This document shows, in pieces, positions 57,173-64,000 of a stretch of 64,000 bases of DNA (position 1 is its first letter; each line of letters begins with the position of its first letter). This DNA comes from Marinobacter sp. C7 (GTDB taxonomy: Bacteria > Pseudomonadota > Gammaproteobacteria > Pseudomonadales > Oleiphilaceae). The stretch is from the NCBI RefSeq assembly GCF_022343555.1, contig NZ_JAKQZH010000001.1, positions 186,001 through 250,000 of the forward strand, written 5' to 3'. A program made the position numbers and the translations under genes. The notes under the pieces are model-generated. The model saw nothing but the letters and a program-made list of their open reading frames with translations. It did not search any database and was not told the origin of the DNA.

Positions 57173-58752
57173 CCCACGCCGGAGGCGTCGGGATGCTTCC
57201 CGGTGACGGGTGACTTGTTGAGGATGTGGCTGGCCAGGGCCACCCCGGTTTCGTTCATGGTGAGGTAGGCGTCATCGGCGCCGGCTTCACGAATCTGCCG
57301 CGCCTCATCGGTAAACATGGTATGGGCGACGATGTAGCCTTTGAAGCCCATCTTGCGAAGCGTTCTCGCGGCAATCAGCTTGCCTTCGATATCGCCCAGG
57401 GCGAGGATCACCGCCTGTACCGCCGGCATGTGCAGGGCATTCCAGAATGAGGAGTCCTCGGCATCGGCGAACACCACATTGCGCCCTTCTTTCTGGTGCT
57501 TGAGTGCTTTCGCCGGATCTGAATCCAGTCCCATCAGGTCGGGCTCCTGATCCTTCAGCCAGTCATAGGCCGCTGTTCCGGTCCGGCCCATGCCCATGAT
57601 GAGGACCCGGGTGCTGCCCAGCGATATGGGCTGCTCGTCCGGATGATGTTTGCGGCTCTCGAAGGGGTCTAGCCGATGTGACACCCGCTCGTACAGCGAG
57701 TGGGCAAATCGGTTCAGCGGGGCCGAAAACAGGAAAGACAGGGCTACGGAAATGGCCAGCGGCACCAGCCACTGGGGCAGGGCGACGCTCGCAACAATCA
57801 GGCCGAATTCGCTGTAGTTGGTCAGGGCCAGCGCGCTCAGGAAGCTGCTACGGGCCCGCAGTCGGAAGGCAAGCAGCAGGAAGAAGAACAGCATGCCCTT
57901 CAGTGGCAGCACCAGCGCGGCCACCACCGCAAACATCAGCGCCTGGCTGTCCGGCAGCCCACCTATGCCGATCTGCAGGAAGAAACCCACCAGAAACATT
58001 TCCTTGACGCTCCAGAGTGACTTGGCCAGCTCCTGGGAGCGCGGGTGTTTGGCCAGCATGGCTCCGAACACCAGAGCCCCGAGCTCAGAGCTCAGACCCA
58101 CTGACTCGAATCCATAACCGCCAAGGACGAGGGCAAGCAGAAGCCCGAGCAGGACCAGCAGCTCATCATGACCGCTGGCATCCAGCAACCTGAACAGTAA
58201 CGGCCTCAAGAGTGGCAGGCCGAACACGATCAGGGCCCACTGGGAGGGTGTCTGGCCGGCGGCAAGGCTCATGACCACCAGGGCAATCAGATCCTGCATG
58301 ATCAGGATGCCGATGGCCACTCGGCCGTGGAAAGCCCGGAGTTCTCGCTTGGATTCCAGCACCTTGGCCGCCAGGACCGTGGACGAGAACGACAGCGCCA
58401 CCGCAAGCATGAGCGCGGTTTGCCATTCCAGGTCCATGAGCAGGAAGAGTCCGGGGGTAAACACCGCGCAAGTGATGGTGAAATGCAGCAGGCTGCCACC
58501 AATGACTTCGGGGCTGACGATGGAGCGTAGCTTCAGTTTCAGGCCAACGGTGAACAGCAGCAGCAGGACACCCAGGTGAGCGATATGACCGAGCGCGTCG
58601 GTGGCTTCAATGGTGAGCTCTGTGGTGGCCGAAAGTCCACTGAGTACAAAGCCGGCGGCCAGGTAACCGACCAGGGGCGGCAAGCCCATGGACTTGACGG
58701 CCAGGCCAAGGACAAAGGCAAACGAGATCCATATCGCTTCAGGCATGGGCAC
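57169..58752 (-). CDS. CPA2-family cation/proton antiporter with TrkA-N domain
   Basis: A 527-aa transporter resembling YbaL/KefB. About 12 helices cover 1-370 (LSSELGALVFGAMLAKHPRSQELAKSLWSVKEMFLVGFFLQIG is typical), followed by a TrkA-N NAD-binding domain (about 390-510; VLIMGMGRTGTAAYDWL). Likely K+ or Na+ efflux in exchange for protons, gated by nucleotide or by glutathione adducts; the latter is not readable here. The stop overlaps that of the convergent EgtB-like gene by 4 nt. Confidence 0.9.
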   Translation of the reverse strand: MPMPEAIWISFAFVLGLAVKSMGLPPLVGYLAAGFVLSGLSATTELTIEATDALGHIAHLGVLLLLFTVGLKLKLRSIVSPEVIGGSLLHFTITCAVFTPGLFLLMDLEWQTALMLAVALSFSSTVLAAKVLESKRELRAFHGRVAIGILIMQDLIALVVMSLAAGQTPSQWALIVFGLPLLRPLLFRLLDASGHDELLVLLGLLLALVLGGYGFESVGLSSELGALVFGAMLAKHPRSQELAKSLWSVKEMFLVGFFLQIGIGGLPDSQALMFAVVAALVLPLKGMLFFFLLLAFRLRARSSFLSALALTNYSEFGLIVASVALPQWLVPLAISVALSFLFSAPLNRFAHSLYERVSHRLDPFESRKHHPDEQPISLGSTRVLIMGMGRTGTAAYDWLKDQEPDLMGLDSDPAKALKHQKEGRNVVFADAEDSSFWNALHMPAVQAVILALGDIEGKLIAARTLRKMGFKGYIVAHTMFTDEARQIREAGADDAYLTMNETGVALASHILNKSPVTGKHPDASGVG

Positions 58753-58845
58753 AGCTGTTCAGTTGAGAAGGGAATGACTGCAAGGCTACCGTTTTTCAGG
58801 AACCGGGTGTAGTCGAAGAAGGTGTTAGCGGGCAAATTCCGGCAT

Positions 58846-58871
58846 AAAAAAGCCCGGTGCTTGACCGGGCT
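58846..58871 (-). terminator. Terminator after purD
   Basis: On the minus strand AGCCCGGT, CAAGC loop, ACCGGGCT and a TTTTTT tract. It lies about 35 nt after the purD stop and separates it from the antiporter gene. Confidence 0.88.
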
Positions 58872-58906
58872 CTATCTCTCGCGTTGTCTGTCGCTTTCCC
58901 GATAGA

Positions 58907-60193
58907 TCAGGCCTGCTCGCGGGCGATGGCCCGGTAGGCGATGTCCTTGCGATAGAACGCACCATTCCAATGGATCTTGCCAGCCAGCTCGTAGGCGCGC
59001 TTCTGCGCCTCGGTGACGGTATTGCCAAGGGCGGTTGCGCACAGCACACGGCCACCGCTGGTGACGACCTGACCATCCTCAAGCCGGGTGCCGGCGTGGA
59101 ACACTTTCTCGCCTTCCACTTCTGTCTCTGGCAGGCCCGAAATTGCGTCGCCCTTGTTGTAGCTGCCCGGGTAGCCACCCGCCGCCAACACGATGCCCAC
59201 GGAGGCGCGCTCGTCCCACTCGGATTTGCACTGATCCAGCTTGCCGTCAACTGCGGCCTGGCACAGCTCCACCAGGTCGGACTTCATACGCAGCATGATC
59301 GGTTGGGTTTCCGGGTCACCGAAACGGCAGTTGAACTCGATCACCTTGGGTGCGCCGTTATTGTCGATCATCAGCCCGGCGTACAGGAAGCCCTTGTAGG
59401 GGTGCCCCTCGGCAGCCATGCCCCGGACGGTCGGGTAGATCACCTCGTCCATGATGCGCTGGTGCACATCGGCGGTTACGACCGGTGCCGGGGAGTACGC
59501 ACCCATGCCGCCGGTGTTGGGTCCGGTATCACCGTCGCCGACCCGCTTGTGGTCCTGGGAGGTGGCCATGGGCAGCACATGCTCGCCGTCCACCATCACG
59601 ATGAAGGAGGCTTCCTCGCCATCCAGGAATTCCTCGATGACGACCCGGCTGCCGGCATCACCGAAGGCGTTTCCGGCCAGCATGTCGCGGATGGCATCTT
59701 CGGCTTCTTCCAGGGTCATGGCGACAATCACACCCTTGCCGGCGGCCAGACCGTCGGCCTTGACCACAATAGGCGCGCCCTGCTCACGCACGTAGGTGAG
59801 GGCTTCGTCGACATCGGTGAAGTTGGCGTAGGCGGCGGTCGGGATGTTCTGGCGCGCCAGGAAGTCCTTGGTGAAAGCCTTGGAGCCTTCCAGCTGGGCG
59901 GCACCGGCACTGGGCCCGAAAATGCGCAGGCCGCGCGCTTCGAACTTGTCGACTACGCCGGCTACCAGGGGCGCTTCCGGGCCCACAATGGTCAGGCCGA
60001 CGTTGTTATCGGCGGCGAAGTCTGCCAGGCCATCGAGGTCCATCACGTCGATATCGAGGTTTTCCAGGCCCGGCTCCCGGGCCGTACCGGCATTCCCCGG
60101 CGCGACAAAGACCTTGTCCGCGTCGGGGGACTGGGCAGCTTTCCAGGCCAGTGCGTGCTCGCGTCCGCCACCACCGATTACCAGAATGTTCAT
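58907..60193 (-). CDS. purD: Phosphoribosylamine-glycine ligase
   Basis: A 428-aa GARS that makes glycinamide ribonucleotide in purine synthesis. The N-terminal MNILVIGGGGREHALAWK, the ATP-grasp centre (IVVKADGLAAGKGVIVA), GEEASFIVMVDGEHVLPM and GDPETQPIM are family hallmarks. It lies downstream of purH on the same strand, with a 204-nt gap filled by four palindromic repeats, so purH-purD expression may be uncoupled. Confidence 0.97.
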   Translation of the reverse strand: MNILVIGGGGREHALAWKAAQSPDADKVFVAPGNAGTAREPGLENLDIDVMDLDGLADFAADNNVGLTIVGPEAPLVAGVVDKFEARGLRIFGPSAGAAQLEGSKAFTKDFLARQNIPTAAYANFTDVDEALTYVREQGAPIVVKADGLAAGKGVIVAMTLEEAEDAIRDMLAGNAFGDAGSRVVIEEFLDGEEASFIVMVDGEHVLPMATSQDHKRVGDGDTGPNTGGMGAYSPAPVVTADVHQRIMDEVIYPTVRGMAAEGHPYKGFLYAGLMIDNNGAPKVIEFNCRFGDPETQPIMLRMKSDLVELCQAAVDGKLDQCKSEWDERASVGIVLAAGGYPGSYNKGDAISGLPETEVEGEKVFHAGTRLEDGQVVTSGGRVLCATALGNTVTEAQKRAYELAGKIHWNGAFYRKDIAYRAIAREQA

Positions 60194-60215
60194 GAGCTTT
60201 TACCTTGTTAAAGTC

Positions 60216-60386
60216 GGGGTCAGAAGAAGGCTTTCTTCAGACCCCAATTTCGATCCCATCGCCGGGGTCAGATGAACGCTTTCATCTGACCCCATCCTCA
60301 ACCCTGGGTCAGAAGAAGGTTTTCTTCAGACCTCAGTTTCAACCGTGAGTAACCCCGGGGTCAGAAGAACGCTTTCTTCTGACCCC
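60216..60386. repeat. Array of four 30-nt palindromic elements between purH and purD
   Basis: Four copies, each 30 nt: 60216-60245, 60264-60293, 60305-60334 (most degenerate) and 60357-60386. Arms follow GGGGTCAGAWGAA and TTCWTCTGACCCC, where W is A or T in step in both arms (AGAAGAA with TTCTTC; AGATGAA with TTCATC). Spacers are 18, 11 and 22 nt. The same family occurs at 16897-17049. The array occupies nearly the whole purH-purD gap. Confidence 0.88.
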
Positions 60387-60397
60387 TGTTGCAACCG

Positions 60398-61978
60398 TCA
60401 GTGCCGGAAATGCCGCATACCGGTAAACACCATGGCAATGCCATGCTCGTTGGCCGCGTCGATCACTTCCTGGTCCCGCATGGAACCACCCGGCTGGATG
60501 ACTGCGGTGATGCCGGCTGCCGCAGCGGCGTCGATGCCGTCCCGGAACGGGAAAAACGCATCGGAGGACATCACGGAGCCCTTCACCTCAAGGCCTTCAT
60601 CCGCCGCCTTGATGCCGGCGATCTTCGCGCTGTAGACGCGGCTCATCTGGCCGGCACCGATGCCGATGGTACGGCCGGCCTTGGCATAGACGATGGCGTT
60701 GGACTTGACGTACTTGGCCACTTCCCACGCGAACAGCAGGTCATTCAGTTCCGCTTCGGTGGGCTGGCGCTCGGTTACCACTTTCACGTCCTCCATGGCG
60801 ACCATGCCCAGATCCCGGTCCTGCACCAGCAAGCCGCCGGTCACGCGCTTGTAGTCGAGGGCTTTGGCGCGTTCACCGTCGAACTCACCGCAGGCGAGCA
60901 GGCGCACGTTCTTCTTGGTTGCGACAATCTCGACCGCGTCCGGTGCCACCGTCGGTGCGATGATCACTTCCACGAACTGGCGTTCAACGATGGCTTTGGC
61001 GGTTTCCGCATCCAGCTCACGGTTGAAGGCAATAATGCCGCCAAACGCCGAGGTGGGATCGGTGGCAAAGGCCAGGTCATAGGCCTGCCGGATGTCGGCA
61101 CCGATGGCAACGCCGCAGGGGTTGGCGTGTTTGACGATCACGCAGGCCGGATCGGCGAAGGGTTTCACGCATTCCAGGGCGGCGTCGGTATCGGCCACGT
61201 TGTTGAAAGACAGCTCCTTGCCCTGCAGCTGCTCGGCGGTTGCCACACAGGCTTCCTTCGGGTTGCGTTCGGCGTAGAAGGCGGCGCGCTGATGGGGGTT
61301 TTCACCGTACCGCATGTCCTGCACCTTGACGAACTGTGCATTGAAGGTGCGCGGGAAGTCCGGGTTGTCGTTATCCGGTGTGCGACCACCCAGGTAATTG
61401 GCGATTGCACCATCGTAGCCGGCAGTGTGCTCGAAAGCCTTGACCGCCAGGTCGAAACGGGTGGTGTAGGTGAGCTCGCCGTCGTTTTCATCCAGCTCGG
61501 CCAGGATCCGGCTGTAGTCGGATGCATTGACCACGATGGCCACATCGTTGTGGTTCTTGGCGGCCGCCCGAACCATGGTGGGGCCGCCAATGTCGATATT
61601 TTCGATGGCGGTGGCCAGGTCGCAGTCCGGCTTGGCCACGGTGTCCTCGAAGGGGTAGAGGTTCACAACCACCATATCAATGGGGTTAATGCCATGCTCG
61701 GACATGACTGTGTCATCGGTTCCCCGGCGACCCAGGATGCCGCCATGGATCTTCGGGTGCAGGGTTTTGACCCGGCCATCCATCATTTCCGGGAAACCGG
61801 TGTAATCGGAGACTTCGGTGACCGGCACATTGTTTTCACTGAGCAGGCGGAAGGTGCCGCCGGTGGAGAGAAGTTCGATGCCGCGGTCGGTCAGAGAACG
61901 GCCGAAATCAACGATGCCGGTTTTGTCACTCACGCTGATAAGTGCGCGACGGACGGGGGTGTTTGCCTGGTTTGCCAT
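60398..61978 (-). CDS. purH: Bifunctional AICAR transformylase/IMP cyclohydrolase
   Basis: A 526-aa enzyme for the last two steps of IMP synthesis. The N-terminal MGS-like cyclohydrolase domain (about 1-200) starts [20 protein letters not shown], with [13 protein letters not shown]; the C-terminal transformylase domain has the catalytic [11 protein letters not shown] and [13 protein letters not shown]. The length is normal. It is preceded by fis, 120 nt away, with two alternative hairpins in between. Confidence 0.97.
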   Translation of the reverse strand: MANQANTPVRRALISVSDKTGIVDFGRSLTDRGIELLSTGGTFRLLSENNVPVTEVSDYTGFPEMMDGRVKTLHPKIHGGILGRRGTDDTVMSEHGINPIDMVVVNLYPFEDTVAKPDCDLATAIENIDIGGPTMVRAAAKNHNDVAIVVNASDYSRILAELDENDGELTYTTRFDLAVKAFEHTAGYDGAIANYLGGRTPDNDNPDFPRTFNAQFVKVQDMRYGENPHQRAAFYAERNPKEACVATAEQLQGKELSFNNVADTDAALECVKPFADPACVIVKHANPCGVAIGADIRQAYDLAFATDPTSAFGGIIAFNRELDAETAKAIVERQFVEVIIAPTVAPDAVEIVATKKNVRLLACGEFDGERAKALDYKRVTGGLLVQDRDLGMVAMEDVKVVTERQPTEAELNDLLFAWEVAKYVKSNAIVYAKAGRTIGIGAGQMSRVYSAKIAGIKAADEGLEVKGSVMSSDAFFPFRDGIDAAAAAGITAVIQPGGSMRDQEVIDAANEHGIAMVFTGMRHFRH

Positions 61979-62006
61979 GGGTCACTTTCTTCGCTGGTCA
62001 GATAAG

Positions 62007-62082
62007 CCGGATGACGTTGCGAGGTTGCAACGACCTCGTTGTAACGAACAAGGGCCTCGCGAACGTCATCCGGGAGGCCCTT
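62007..62082 (-). promoter_or_regulatory. Two mutually exclusive RNA hairpins between fis and purH
   Basis: Structure B: CCGGATGACGTTGCGAGG (62007-62024) pairs with CCTCGC..GAACGTCATCCGG (62055-62073), 18 bp with one bulge, enclosing a TTGCAACGA/TCGTTGTAA hairpin. Structure A: AAGGGCCTC (62050-62058) pairs with GAGGCCCTT (62074-62082). A and B share bases 62055-62058 and enclose one another's arms, so they cannot coexist. In the minus-strand transcript A forms first. No U-tract follows either. Confidence 0.6.
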
Positions 62083-62098
62083 CTGGGGTCAGGTCAGA

Positions 62099-62416
62099 TT
62101 ATAGCAGACCGTACTGCTTGAGCTTCTTGCGCAGGGTGCCCCGATTCAGTCCGAGCATGGTGGATGCCTTGGTCTGGTTGTTGCGGGTGTACTTCATCAC
62201 CTGCTCCAGCAGCGGCGCTTCCACTTCCGACAGCACCAGCTGGTAGACGTCCGTGACGGGCGCACCATCGAGTTGCGCGAAGTAGTTCTTCAGAGCAACC
62301 TCAACACTGTCACGCAGGGTGACGCTGTTGCCACTGCTGTTCACCGTCTGCAACTGATGAAGGTCATCGTTGGCCGGCGTGCTCAAATTTTCGTTTGCCA
62401 AAGTCTCAGCGGTCAT
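62099..62416 (-). CDS. fis: DNA-binding protein Fis
   Basis: A 105-aa nucleoid-associated protein and global regulator. The C-terminal HTH ([34 protein letters not shown]) is the Fis/NtrC-type hallmark; the N-terminus has the loop region that touches Hin/Gin invertases in E. coli. It is slightly longer than E. coli Fis (98 aa), as in Pseudomonas. The start overlaps the dusB stop by 4 nt, the conserved dusB-fis pairing. Confidence 0.96.
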   Translation of the reverse strand: MTAETLANENLSTPANDDLHQLQTVNSSGNSVTLRDSVEVALKNYFAQLDGAPVTDVYQLVLSEVEAPLLEQVMKYTRNNQTKASTMLGLNRGTLRKKLKQYGLL

Positions 62417-63429
62417 GCTGCGAATACCTCTCCATTTCGTAAGCCTGCAAAGTACTGTTCGATGCTGTCTTTCTGCTCCAGCGCGTCTTCGATCGCGTTG
62501 AAACGTTTTCGGAACTGTCTGCTCTGGTCGTGGGACTGCAGGTACCAGCCCACATGTTTTCTGGCGATGCGCACGCCCATTTTTTCGCCGTAGAAGCTGT
62601 GTAACTCGGCCAGGTGCCCGGTCAGGATCTGTTCCACCTCGTCGAGGGGTGGTTCGGGCAGGTGCTCTCCGGTTTCCAGGTAGTGCAGAATCTCCCGGAA
62701 AATCCAGGGCCGGCCCTGGGCGCCCCTGCCGATCAGCAAACCATCGGCACCGGTGTGTCTGAGCACATGCAGTGCTTTTTCCGGTGAGGTGATGTCGCCA
62801 TTGGCGAACACCGGGATTTCCACGTGCGATTTGACTTCGGCGATGGTGTCGTATTCCGCGTCCCCGTTGTATTTGTCCGCGCGGGTACGACCGTGGATGG
62901 CCAGGGCCTGAATGCCGGCATCCTGGGCCATCCGGGCGATGACCGGTGCGTTACGGTTGTCTGAATCCCATCCTGTGCGCATTTTCAGCGTTACCGGAAT
63001 GTCCACCGCGCTGACCACCGCTTCCAGAATTTCACGGACCAGGCCTTCGTCCCTCATCAGGGCGGAACCGGCGGCCTTGTTGCACACCTTCTTGGCCGGA
63101 CAGCCCATGTTGATGTCGATGATCTGGGCGCCGAACCCGGCATTCTGTCGGGCTGCGTCAGCCAGCATCGCGGGATCACCCCCGGCAATCTGGACCGAGC
63201 GGGGCTCCGGTTCGCCTTCATGATTCAGGCGCGTCCTGGACTTGCGCGTATGCCAGAGCTTGCTGTCCGCTATGACCATTTCCGATACCGCCAGCCCCGC
63301 TCCCATCCGTCGGCAGAGTTGCCGGAAGGGGCGGTCAGTCACACCCGCCATGGGTGCAACGATAAGCGGGTTGGGCAAAGTGTACGGCCCGATTTTTGCC
63401 GTTGGCAGCATGATCTGAGTCCGTGTCAC
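62413..63429 (-). CDS. dusB: tRNA-dihydrouridine synthase B
   Basis: A 338-aa FMN-dependent enzyme that reduces uridine in the tRNA D-loop. [47 protein letters not shown] with the catalytic Cys, KMRTGWD and [15 protein letters not shown] are typical. It is first of the dusB-fis operon, whose promoter also drives the fis growth-phase burst in enterobacteria. Confidence 0.95.
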   Translation of the reverse strand: MTRTQIMLPTAKIGPYTLPNPLIVAPMAGVTDRPFRQLCRRMGAGLAVSEMVIADSKLWHTRKSRTRLNHEGEPEPRSVQIAGGDPAMLADAARQNAGFGAQIIDINMGCPAKKVCNKAAGSALMRDEGLVREILEAVVSAVDIPVTLKMRTGWDSDNRNAPVIARMAQDAGIQALAIHGRTRADKYNGDAEYDTIAEVKSHVEIPVFANGDITSPEKALHVLRHTGADGLLIGRGAQGRPWIFREILHYLETGEHLPEPPLDEVEQILTGHLAELHSFYGEKMGVRIARKHVGWYLQSHDQSRQFRKRFNAIEDALEQKDSIEQYFAGLRNGEVFAA

Positions 63430-63635
63430 AGCGGGTTAAGCAAGAATCGGAACGACTCATCTGATCAATTAGTGATCGGTCTGGTTCCGAAGGGCGCTAA
63501 TGATACCGCCGGGGCCTCCCGGATTGAAGGGGCTTGACAGTGAAAAAAGTTGATTATTTTTCGTTCTTTCTGGTTGACTTTTGTTCGCTGTGGTGGCTTG
63601 CCAGCCAGTCGCCGGGTCGACGGCGTTATGTGGGG
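63430..63635. promoter_or_regulatory. Likely dusB-fis promoter region
   Basis: This 206-nt gap contains no ORF. An unusually A/T-rich block at 63540-63590 stands out from GC-rich surroundings and is the probable site of a dusB-fis promoter. I cannot pick unambiguous -35 and -10 boxes on the minus strand. A TTGACA at 63534-63539 points the other way, with no gene to serve. Confidence 0.35.
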
Positions 63636-63998
63636 TCAGGGGGCGTAAGGACGAAAGTCCAGATTGTAGTTCACGGCGTCCCTGCCCGGATCCCGGATGC
63701 TGATGGCAATGCGTACCGGTGTGTCTGTCGGCATGTCGTCCAGCTCGGTGGCTTCTCCGGCCAGATACTCCTCGGGGGTGAACAGGCTCTGGGCAACCAC
63801 GTCGCCATTGAGGTTGGAGAAGGTCAGAGCGATGGCCGGGAACGGCTGCACGAAATCTGCACGGTTGATGATCACTGCATTCACCAGCAATTGGGTGCGA
63901 TTCTCAGGGTCGGTACGAACCACCAGCTTGCGGCTCTGGATGGCGTCGACATTGACCAGCGGCTTGAGTTCACAGCCCGCCAGTTCGCAGCCTGTCTC
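63636..63998 (-). CDS. DUF3426 domain protein, C-terminal part (cut by window end)
   Basis: The frame is open to the last bases of the window, so the N-terminus is missing. The visible 120 residues contain GCELKPLVNVDAIQSRKLVVRTD and AVIINRADFVQPFPAIALTFSNLNGDVVAQSLFTPEEYL, the DUF3426 domain. Such proteins usually carry an N-terminal zinc ribbon and one transmembrane helix. In related genomes the gene lies between prmA and dusB, which agrees with the order here. Function unknown. Confidence 0.85.
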   Translation of the reverse strand, partial: ETGCELAGCELKPLVNVDAIQSRKLVVRTDPENRTQLLVNAVIINRADFVQPFPAIALTFSNLNGDVVAQSLFTPEEYLAGEATELDDMPTDTPVRIAISIRDPGRDAVNYNLDFRPYAP

Positions 63999-64000
63999 AT

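Noticed and set aside
60389..62005. 538-codon open frame antisense to purH
   Set aside because: It runs across both ends of purH, including repeat sequence and the structured leader, and has no recognisable motif.

Overview
The window looks like an ordinary, GC-rich chromosomal segment from a marine gammaproteobacterium. Gene content and order (trpEGDC beside gph-rpe; amgK-murU; lptD-surA-pdxA-rsmA-apaH; thiSG; dusB-fis-purH-purD; the long Pseudomonas-type isocitrate lyase) point to Marinobacter or a close relative. That identification is inference from gene content, not from a search. No rRNA, tRNA, CRISPR array, prophage or insertion sequence was recognised.

Layout. 1-6.1 kb: end of a DUF4202 gene, then a leftward trpE-trpG-trpD-trpC operon with a Trp-rich leader ORF, downstream of gph-rpe. 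6.2-8.7 kb: peptidoglycan-recycling pair amgK-murU plus a soluble J-domain protein. 8.9-16.8 kb: rightward envelope/cofactor block lptD-surA-pdxA-rsmA-apaH-DUF423-thiS-thiG. 16.9-18.1 kb: slmA, bracketed by three 30-nt palindromes and by two ~110-nt branched inverted-repeat elements. 18.1-25.1 kb: IMPase-like phosphatase, aminotransferase, a PstS/OmpA fusion, a PAS-GGDEF-EAL protein and an AraC regulator. 25.1-29.4 kb: RND efflux pump. 29.6-35.6 kb: membrane J protein, orphan secretin-like protein, an attenuator-controlled DAHP synthase, LysE exporter, lipoamide-dehydrogenase-like flavoprotein, DUF2061 and Dps. 35.6-41.2 kb: cyclopropane fatty acid synthase coupled to a flavoprotein, and a TRAP transporter. 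41.3-51.9 kb: single genes (acyltransferase, GH84, SIMPL, macrodomain, ChaN-like, RHH regulator, SulP, putative outer-membrane barrel, CASTOR/POLLUX-like channel). 52-58.8 kb: isocitrate lyase, SLC13 permease, EgtB-like enzyme, CPA2 antiporter. 58.9-64 kb: purD, purH, fis, dusB and the end of a DUF3426 gene.

Two themes stand out. First, aromatic amino acid synthesis seems to be controlled by leader peptides at two separate loci: one with four Trp codons before trpE, and one packed with Phe, Trp and Tyr codons plus a clear terminator before the DAHP synthase. Second, several intergenic regions carry strong nucleic-acid structure: the paired branched elements around 17.74-18.04 kb (same 54-nt core, unrelated but self-complementary arms), two arrays of 30-nt palindromes, two mutually exclusive hairpins between fis and purH, and a hairpin that buries the ribosome binding site of the IMPase-like gene. 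The very long antisense ORFs opposite trpE, trpC/trpD, aceA, purH and others are codon-bias shadows and are not annotated.
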